Below are positions 52,632-64,000 of a stretch of 64,000 nucleotides of DNA, one piece after another. The translations under genes and the position numbers were made by a program. Source of the DNA: Epiperipatus broadwayi. Lineage: Eukaryota; Onychophora; Udeonychophora; Euonychophora; Peripatidae. Every line of letters begins with the position of its first letter. The stretch's first letter is position 1. The notes beneath the pieces are model-generated. The model saw nothing but the letters and a program-made list of their open reading frames with translations. It did not search any database and had not been told where the DNA came from. Location: assembly GCA_028023455.1 (NCBI GenBank), contig JAQFVV010012666.1:847984-911983 (forward strand). The letters run 5' to 3'.

Positions 52632-53239
52632 TGTTATAGTCCTCTTTTCTCTCAGAAGTAGATACCACCTTATCTGATCAGATTAAGCAAAAGCTGATGT
52701 ATAGATAAAAGCATAGCCAATGACTTTTTACAGGACAGTGAACAACGATGCTTGCTGAATCCAAAGGTTTTCAATAAGGTCAAAAATCTGGGTATAAATA
52801 GTCAGTCTTTTGTTAGGATTGGGGAATAATGTGTCTAACCTAAACAGACGTTTTGTGTTCTCCCAGGGAAACTCTGCTATCTTACACAGCAGCAAGTATT
52901 CCCATTGATAGCACTACACTATTTAGATCTACGCAGTTAGGAAAGTCCCACATAGACTGGATGCTGCTAAGATCACTCTCAGCTCAAGGCAAGATGTCTT
53001 GTACAGCTGGAAGAGTCATAGACCCTACACGTGAGGCAAATCATAAGGTGTGGCTGGAAGTGGCAGGCATAACCCAGAGTTTACATTAAACTCCAATATT
53101 CAACTTGTAAATATTCAATTGTATATATTGTATTGTATATATTGGTACATAATAAAATATATTAATTGTAATAACTGTTTCAGTATTATTTTACATTATT
53201 TACTATTAGTTTGTTCTGTAATCTAGATCAAACACAACA
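52632..53239 (+). repeat. 3' LTR of the Gypsy element (608 bp)
   Basis: Starts TGTTATAGTCC, ends CACAACA. It contains GGGTATAAATAG (TATA box, about 52792-52803) and AATAAA (about 53152), which divide it into U3, R and U5. The 78-codon frame at 52853-53089 lies within R/U5 and is not a gene. The end was fixed by alignment with 48471-48476. Confidence 0.88.
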
Positions 53240-54344
53240 CCCATATTAATATGTCTTAACCTATATCTAAATTTTTATTAATCACAAATAAAAATAAAAA
53301 TATTTTAAATTATTAATTCTTTCTTGTTATTCATTTCTTTAATAAAATGAATTCGATAATAAAGAAAATGAAATTAATGTTTCCCAATTATAATTTTAAA
53401 AAAAATGGTATTTATAAAAGTTAATGCACTCATCTTAGATGTTCCTGGAATTCACGAATGAAAATTTTTCGAAGATGCAATTTTTAATTTCTCCATTGTT
53501 ATACATTGAAGAAAATAATAGATCTCACATTGACATTGAGTTTCCTCCTTGCATGTAGATGTCATCTTCATAAATACACAGTCCCATTATTAACAATTAA
53601 AATTCCATTTTGAAGATATAGCTTCTATAAAATGTTATAGGCTTTTTGCAAAAGATTTTATTCACAAATATATATGACATTAGACAAGCACATTTTATAC
53701 ATCCCACAGTAATTCAATGTTCCACTCACTTTGCATTTTCCTTATAATGTAAAGTACATTAAATTTAGTTGAAGCTTTTATAAACATGTTCTTTTTAAAA
53801 CTAAGTTTACATTTAGAACTCCGATTAGAACGATTTTTATAGAATGTGAAAATATATGCAAACTAAGTAATTTAGAAATTACTTTCTTTAAAAAATATTA
53901 GAAATTTTTCTTTTAATAAATATTAAATCATTCAAAATATAGATTTTATTTTATGCACTGTTCTTTTAAATCGAACAATGTATATTCCTTTGTCAAGATA
54001 TAGCTGAAAGAATAGAATCCTTAATCTTCTAAAAATAATAATAAAAAAATTCTATATAGTTGCATGAGCTTTCTGAAGCATATCATATTCTATATTGTTA
54101 CAATACATTCGATGTTAAATCACTAAGTTAATTTCATTCCCTTTAATTCGATAAACGACATGTGATCCCACAGTTCAACACAATGTCAACTGTCTTTTCT
54201 CAACAATGGCTTTTCATTTAAAGAATGAAAAATACTTTTTTACTAAATTATATATTTATTTTTATAAATATAATAGAAATACAAATATAATGTATACATA
54301 TTGATTATATGTATGTATGTATGAGTATATATTTATATACTCCT

Positions 54345-54347
<3 letters not shown>
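53240..54347 (+). mobile_element. LTR-like element C, right part (tentative)
   Basis: AT-rich, no coding frames. Ends CTCCTACA exactly at a (TA)n tract. Assigned to C only because it lies across the Gypsy insertion from the C start and shares the TACA end. Confidence 0.25.

Positions 54348-54382
<35 letters not shown>
54348..54382. repeat. (TA)n microsatellite
   Basis: About 17 TA units next to the putative right end of C. Confidence 0.93.
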
Positions 54383-54385
<3 letters not shown>

Positions 54386-57300
54386 CTAACTGAAGTTTCA
54401 CTTGGTTCCAATAGGTGCCTGAGGTTATTTTAACTTAACCTTTTGTTTGAAATTTTTGATTTTTGAAAAAATAATAATGATAAAAATGGAAATTAACTTA
54501 GTTAATGAACAAAATATGATATATCTTATGTAGTATTATAATAATTGTTAAATATTTAGTGAATTATGTATAAATATTTCAATAATATTTGTGAGTTAAT
54601 TTGATAAGGGATATCAGACAATAATTTGTAGTACAGAAAATATCAGAAATAGTTGTCAGATGATAAATGATATTAAATATATTTTAAAGTAACTATTGTG
54701 TAATTCATTTAAGTTTAAAAATAATCTGTAAATTTTCATTAAAAAACAGTATAATAATATTTAAAAGATGTAATTTAGGTTAGCATTTCACTTATAAAAG
54801 TTATTTTGAATTAAATATTCAATAATATTTTTACTTTGTAGTTTTAAAAATAACTTTTAAACAATTAATGTGAGGTCATGTTTATAGATTACCTGCATGT
54901 GAGAATATATATGGGCATGCAAAAATGGCATGTAAACATAAGAATAAAAAAAATAATTTAATTCCAATATTGATTAAAAAAAGAAAAAATATATATGGAT
55001 AAAGTTATTAAAGTTAAATATTTAAAAGTTAATAATGAGGAATAACTTTAAATTTTATATCTATTACTATTGTGTTTATAAAATATTGTCTAAGAATATT
55101 AGATAATATTTGTTAACAATAAATTTTTGACTTTGCAGCTGAGGAGTCATGTGGTTTGGTATAATAAGATCAATTACATCAGTAAAATGTATTGTGCAGC
55201 TGGTGTGACAAGAATATTAAAGTTAAAAAATAAGTTCATTGCTTATAAGCCAATTGAGCAAAAGTGGGAGTATTAAATATTATTAGATATAAAAAGGAAT
55301 CCGGGATTCATTCAGAGGGCTTACTTATTTTGTTTCTACATGTGGAAATCCTGCAATTTTTTTTAATAAACGTTGTAATATTTATTTAAATACTTTACTT
55401 AAAAGTAAAAGTATGTTTTTAAAACAACTATTTTAAATGGTCTTGCAGTAATGAATTGCTTAATTTAAAAAGGTAACCATTTTCTGATAATCAAATTTCA
55501 ATTGGAACATGAGATTATAGTAAAAAATGTTTGAAGGAAATTTAGCATCTCTTATTTCATATGCAGGTAAAATTAAAGCATAAATTATTAATTATTTTTA
55601 TGGCTAATCAATATTTTGCACTGAACTATTGTAACTGTAGGATACTTAGAATTTGTCCTATTAAATTAAAAATATACATGAGGAAGAACTTAAAAAAACA
55701 TTGATAATTTTAAAAAAAAACATTATAATGAAAATGCATCATCTTCCTCATAAATTAAAATTGACTTTAAATTTTATGTGTCACCATTAATACTTGATAT
55801 CCACATTTAAATATGCTCTTCCATGATAATACTTGTTTCTAAAAGTAAATTTAGAAAAGAAAAATATATTATATTAAGATAAAGAAGAATGAACTTTGTT
55901 TACAAAGCATTCTATAGTTGAATATCAATTTTTTTAATGTCCATCTTTAAAATTTATTGTATATGAGATAATAATTATCTTATTTTGGAAAGTGTTGGAT
56001 AAAAATATTTTAAGCTATATTTAATTAAGGATGAACTTACAAATAATGATTAGCTAAAAGGTTATCATTTTATTTACCTGAAATGGAAATAATTTGTTTT
56101 AGCTAAATGTAAAAAGAGGAAAATATGTATTTTAAAATAATAATTCTCATATCTGTCAAATACATTGCAAATTGTTACATTTTCCATTACTTATAAGTAA
56201 CTTTGTGACAAGTAATCTTAGCTCATAAACCAAGAAATGTCTTTAATCATATAAATAAGTCTACTTTTGTATTTTAAATGGTAAAATAAAATTTGTTTTA
56301 AAATAGTGTATAAAAAAATATTTTTAATAAAAAAACTGCATTTAAAATGTGTTTGCCTAAAGGAAAAAAGTGAAATTTAAATAAGGATATATATTATATG
56401 CATTTGAACCCAGGATTTTAAACAAATGTACTCAGCTGAAGAATTTATTTTTTCAATCCAGCCTATTTTATTATTTTAATATATAAAATTATTTTTAAAA
56501 AATAAAAGAAATTGAAAGTATTATCTTAAAGAACTATTGAACATTTTTGTTGTGGAAATCATTGCCATGTTTTGACTAAAGCTTCTATCTTGGATAGATA
56601 AATTAGCCTGAATAAATTATCTACATATTGTAAATGAAAAAACCATTATGGCATTTAAATATGAACTTGAAAAGTGAGACCATAAAAATATTTATGCTAT
56701 ATATTTTGTGTAACACTTTTTGCATAAATATGCCAGGTAAATTAGGATTATAATTTTAAAGCTTAATGGGTTTATTAGAATGAGCAAATATTTTGCCATT
56801 CTTAGGTCAAATTAGTTTTTTATTAAGCATTTCACAAGAGAACATCTATTAGATAATTTCATTTATAGAGATTTAAATATCATAGTCTTAGTTTAGTATG
56901 TGTGGGATGTTTCAGTCAGTTTTATTTTAAACCAGCCAAAGAAGTTAATCAGAGAGTTTCCGTTCATTTGTTTTATAAGTGTTATAGTAATAATAACTGC
57001 AAATATTTTTTATATGCATTGAGAATTAATATTCTCACATTTAATTAGCAATTTTTTTTAAAAAGTCCACTGGTCATTATAATTTAGTATTGACTATTTT
57101 ATTATGTGTGCATTGTGCCTTGCCTAGAATATTATATGCATTTAATTTTAAAGTATTTCTCATAGTAGTCAATTGACAAAGTTTGCTTTGTTGGTTTGAA
57201 CATTGAATATACATTTTGTATTTTTAAATTTCTTAGAAATAACTGAGTTAATTCAGGTGAAGTATATATATTGCTATTAGTTAGTATTTGATAGCCTCAT

Positions 57301-58487
57301 AGAGTTAGGCTTGGTTAATAATTTTGAATATGGTTTATGGAGTAGACAAAGTCCTCCATCCTTATTGTATTGTATTTCCATGATTTGATAGTGTATGTCC
57401 CCAAAAGAGTGTTATATAATGTATTTCTCCAGTGATGGTAATCACATTTACAAGCACTGGAATCCCATGAGAAGAGGGTCATGCTTTTCTGGTGTGTCTT
57501 TTCTGTTTCCAGATTTGCTGTAGACAAGTTCCAGGCATCTTAGTTTCTACCTCAAAGTTAGGTATTTTTGAAAATCATATTCTTTTCCAGCTCTGAAGAG
57601 CCTAGTACTTTTATATTTTTTGCCTATCATTCATGATGACTTAATGCTAATTTTACCACAGTAGGTGATGTTGCATTTCTTTTAGATTAGTGATGACAAG
57701 ATGTGCATGCTTGAGAAACTTTGTTTCTTCAGGTAGTAATAGCTATTTTTAATGTTCATAGATATATCAATGTTTGAATTGTGTTGATATGAATGTTTTA
57801 TCAACCACAAGATAACCAACAATAAGTTTTATTTATTTTAAAGTATGTTAAATATATGCATATGGTATAAGTGGCAATTCACCCCATACTAATTTTAATA
57901 TTTTCACTCAGAGTTTCACTGCTGGATTTGCAAGTCTGTTACAATTTTTTTTTAATTTTAAAACATTGAGAGTAATAGTTTTATGTGGACTAAATTTATT
58001 TAAAAGTGTATAATTAATCTCTGATGAGTGGATGCCCCATACATCTAATTTACTTTAATTTTAAAATTAGCTTAGACTGATTTAAACAAATCAATAGCTA
58101 TAATATTAGTTATGTCAGTATAACTAGTGATGATATTTTTCAAAAATATGCTGAATATGTTTATTCCAACTTAGCATTTGTTAAGTTCAGGATTATAAAG
58201 TTAAACTTCCTAGTTGTATGTTATTTTAATTGCTAAATAACACATTAGTGTTATGAATTATGCTAAGTAAAAATAGAGTGTGCTTATTAAATACAGACAT
58301 TATAATTAAATTTCAAGATTTTCAAATCTCTAGTTGTTTAAAAGAGATTAAAATTCAGTATTGAAGAACCTTTGCCTGATATTATGTATAATTATATTAT
58401 TTTATTAGTTTATTTATCAGAATAAACAATGTAAAAGATTTCTAAGAGAGATACTCAAAAACAGTAGGTAAAGAAGTTGTATTTTAT
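54383..58487. other. Gene-free AT-rich stretch
   Basis: About 4.1 kb without a convincing reading frame, RNA gene or recognisable element. The composition is uniform, with homopolymer runs and no microsatellite longer than about 10 bp. It could be intron or intergenic DNA. Confidence 0.5.
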
Positions 58488-61995
<3,508 letters not shown>

Positions 61996-62110
61996 ATATA
62001 TATATATATATATATATAATTACTGAGATTTTTTTGCACGAGTGCAACTGTATATATATAACTGTATATATATATATATATATATATAATTGCACTTGTG
62101 GAAGTAGATT
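61996..62110. repeat. (TA)n tracts with inverted flanks
   Basis: TA runs at 61996-62019, 62051-62060 and 62066-62089. CACGAGTGCAA (62038-62048) and TTGCACTTGTG (62090-62100) form inverted arms around the last two. Confidence 0.88.
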
Positions 62111-62577
62111 CTCTAACAGCTAGACATAATAGACTGGTTATCAACAGTTTCACAAACAATTAATAAAGTCATCAACTCAAAGTTTAATTACCAATTACAT
62201 TGGTGACTGTAAACATTAATACAGCACAAGACTGAAGTTGAAACTAATTGTATTTCTTCTTGTGATGAACCTGATGTCTTACTAGTTCACATGTCAAATA
62301 GGATAATGATTAAAATATGTATGAAAAAATGCAAAATCTATTACACATAAAACCATAGTCTTGAATAAAATTAAATACATAATAAAAAAGTAAAACAAGT
62401 TTTCTTGTATCAATTTTTTTTCAAATATTTGAAATTTTTGATTAGTCATACAAAGGTTAAGTGAACACTCTTTGCATATCCAATCCAGACTACCTCAATC
62501 TCAAGGTCTGGAGCTAAATATCTTAAGTGAGAACAAAGCTAAGGTGATGTTATGAAGAGATGTCACACACACAAACA
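62111..62577. other. Unassigned AT-rich stretch
   Basis: No gene or element recognised. Confidence 0.5.
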
Positions 62578-62622
62578 ATATATATATATATATATATATA
62601 TGTTTGTGTATATATTTCTGCA

Positions 62623-62674
<52 letters not shown>

Positions 62675-62683
62675 TGCAGAAAG
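62578..62683. repeat. (TA)n tracts with an inverted copy of the LINE 5' end
   Basis: TTTCTGCAGCCA at 62615-62626, about 22 TA units, then TGGCTGCAGAAA at 62671-62682. The right arm is the start of the RTE copy and the left arm is its inverse. Another TA run lies at 62578-62601. Confidence 0.9.
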
Positions 62684-64000
62684 GAGTTTGCTATTAACTG
62701 AAAGGAGACCCTTTGATTCCTCTTGGAGGCCTTAAAGGAACCGAGCAGGGCAAATTCCTAATGTCCACTCCATACGTTCTTGCCATTGCAGCTGTTATTA
62801 CTATGTGATTATCCATATAGTATACGAACATGGATGGGCTGCTCACCAACACGCATTAGCCAGCATGGTGAGTTTATTGGCTTTTTACCTCTGAGTTTAA
62901 GATCAAGAAACACCATGGACTTTCTTCTCAGTGCCTGATAAGGCAGAATGAATGTTTGTGTAAATGATAAATATTTTTCCAATACATATATATAATTATG
63001 ACAGACAAAAATAAAGCATGGCCCCTATTCCCAGGAGGCTGTAAAGTCACCAACCAAGGCAGCGGTTGGCGGCTGAAGGCGGAGGGTGCTAAGAATCCCC
63101 TGATTGCGGACCCAGGCTGCCATTTGAGGATGACTTTTTATTTAGATATTTACAACTGCAGATCACTTTCAAGTGAAGAAAGATTGCAATAATTAGAAGA
63201 ACTGTCTTATATTAAATGGGATATTATTGGACTTTGTGAAGTTAGAAGAAAAGGAGAAGAAACAATTGATTTAAAAAGTGGACACATACTCTGTTATAAA
63301 GGCACACATATTGGAAATACAAGTGGAGTAGGATTCATTATAAATAAAAAGTGGAAGAACAATATTGTGGAGATTGATGGTGTATCAGACAGAGGGGCAA
63401 AATTAGTTATAGAACTTAATAGTAGATACGAAATGCAGATAATTCAGGTTTATGCCCCAACAAGTTCTCATAGTGATGAAGTAGTAGAAGATTTTTATAT
63501 GGATGTACAAAAGGCTTTTGATCAGAGTAAACAACATTTTAAAATTTTTATGGGAGTCTTTAATGCTAGAATTGGTAGACAAATGAAAGATGAAATTTCT
63601 GTAGGTAATTTTGGTTATGGTAATAGAAATGAGAGAGGACATAGACTTGTGGAGTTTGCAGAAAAAGAAAAACTTTATATTATGAATTAATTTTTTGAGA
63701 AAAATGTTAAAAGGAAATGGATATGGAAGCATCCAAATGAAGGTACAGCAGAATTGGATTATATTTTGACTAACAGAAAATACATATTTCAAGATTGTAA
63801 TGTTCTTAATAAATTTAACACAGGAAGTGATCATCGATTAATAAGGTGTAACTTACGTGTTAATGTAAAACTAGAGATACAAAAATTATTAAGAAAAACA
63901 ATATTTACAGTTGATATTCCTAATCTTGAGAAACATTCTAATGAATTTAAATTAGAACTTACAAATAGGTTTTAAGTGTTAGGAGATTTTGAACATGATT
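62672..64000 (+). mobile_element. RTE-type LINE, second copy, 5' part (cut by window end)
   Basis: Matches the minus strand of 23887-27157 from the first base, CAGAAAGGAGTTTGC at 62676, through the 5' untranslated region (GAGACCCTTTGATTCCTCTT, AAGGAACCGAGCAGGGCAAA) and the endonuclease. It is in opposite orientation to copy 1. Both copies keep the same 5' terminus, so this terminus is the true start of the family. The sequence continues beyond 64000. Confidence 0.9.
62998..63975 (+). pseudogene. RTE LINE N-terminus and endonuclease, second copy
   Basis: The probable start ATG at 62998 gives MTDKNKAWPLFPGGCKVTNQ, open to a stop at 63189 (LQ*LEELSYIK). The frame then continues with GLCEVRRKGEETIDL, NTSGVGFIINKKWKNN, IIQVYAPTSSHSDEVVEDFY, FNARIG and FAEKEKLYIMN, a stop at about 63688, FFEKNVKRKWIWKHPNEGTA, AELDYILTNRKYIF and GSDHRLIRC. 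This is the apurinic-type endonuclease that opens the target for reverse transcription. The Asp of the GDFN motif is Val here (GVFN), a change that should abolish catalysis. In copy 1 the flaw at this motif is the Gly instead. Apart from the two stops the reading frame is intact, so this copy looks slightly younger than copy 1. Confidence 0.88.

Larger units (their letters stand above)
48283..53239 (+). mobile_element. Ty3/Gypsy LTR retrotransposon, 5'-truncated and decayed
   Basis: A 608-bp 3' LTR (52632-53239) and the last 194 bp of a 5' LTR (48283-48476) flank a gag - protease - reverse transcriptase - RNase H - integrase order, which defines Ty3/Gypsy. All domains are readable but interrupted by many stops and shifts. 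The two LTR pieces differ at roughly one base in eleven by my own alignment, so the insertion is old. The 5' LTR has lost its first two thirds. Translated motifs resemble the animal families often annotated as 'K02A2.6-like', but I could not test the clade. Confidence 0.88.

Overview
This is an extremely AT-rich (by eye about three quarters A+T) stretch of animal nuclear DNA, probably from an invertebrate. No bacterial gene order, operon or ribosome-binding-site pattern is present. The evidence for an animal is the repeat content: RTE-type LINEs, Penelope-like elements (PLEs) with GIY-YIG endonuclease tails, Ty3/Gypsy-type LTR retrotransposons, tRNA-derived SINE-like units, TA-flanked foldback elements and very long (TA)n microsatellites. 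I cannot name the species. Almost every recognisable protein fragment is a decayed transposable-element gene. The one candidate host coding piece is a short exon with an immunoglobulin-like C...W...YYC pattern at 27492-27743 on the minus strand.

Layout. 1-8225: a minus-strand LTR element with LTRs of about 2.6 kb, a lysine-type primer-binding site, a polypurine tract and only a broken coiled-coil gag-like frame. 8226-20340: mostly unassigned AT-rich DNA with microsatellites, a 54-bp tandem duplication and SINE-like pieces. 20385-22600: an LTR-like start followed by a layered tandem array (56-bp, 255-bp and about 70-bp periods). 23205-27340: a PLE foldback split by a 3.27-kb RTE LINE with a target-site duplication. 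27340-35800: a pile of PLE remnants and LTR-like elements A1 and B1, joined through (TA)n tracts. 35800-43500: microsatellites, two related TA-flanked hairpins (37411 and 43321) and another PLE tail (38600-39370). 43500-54350: LTR-like elements G, B2 and C; C appears interrupted by a broken Gypsy element (48283-53239). 54383-59934: mostly unassigned, ending in an LTR-like 3' end. 60049-61995: A2, the inverted second copy of A1. 62672-64000: the 5' part of a second RTE LINE, cut by the window edge.

The main theme is that (TA)n tracts act as joints: many LTR-like and PLE termini end exactly at a (TA)n run, and several runs have a different mobile element on each side. I read this as repeated insertion into TATA-type targets followed by microsatellite growth. 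Terminal motifs (TGTAAC...GTTACA), hammerhead-ribozyme-like cores in PLE ends and palindromic element termini recur. All element genes seen are disrupted, so nothing here looks autonomous today.
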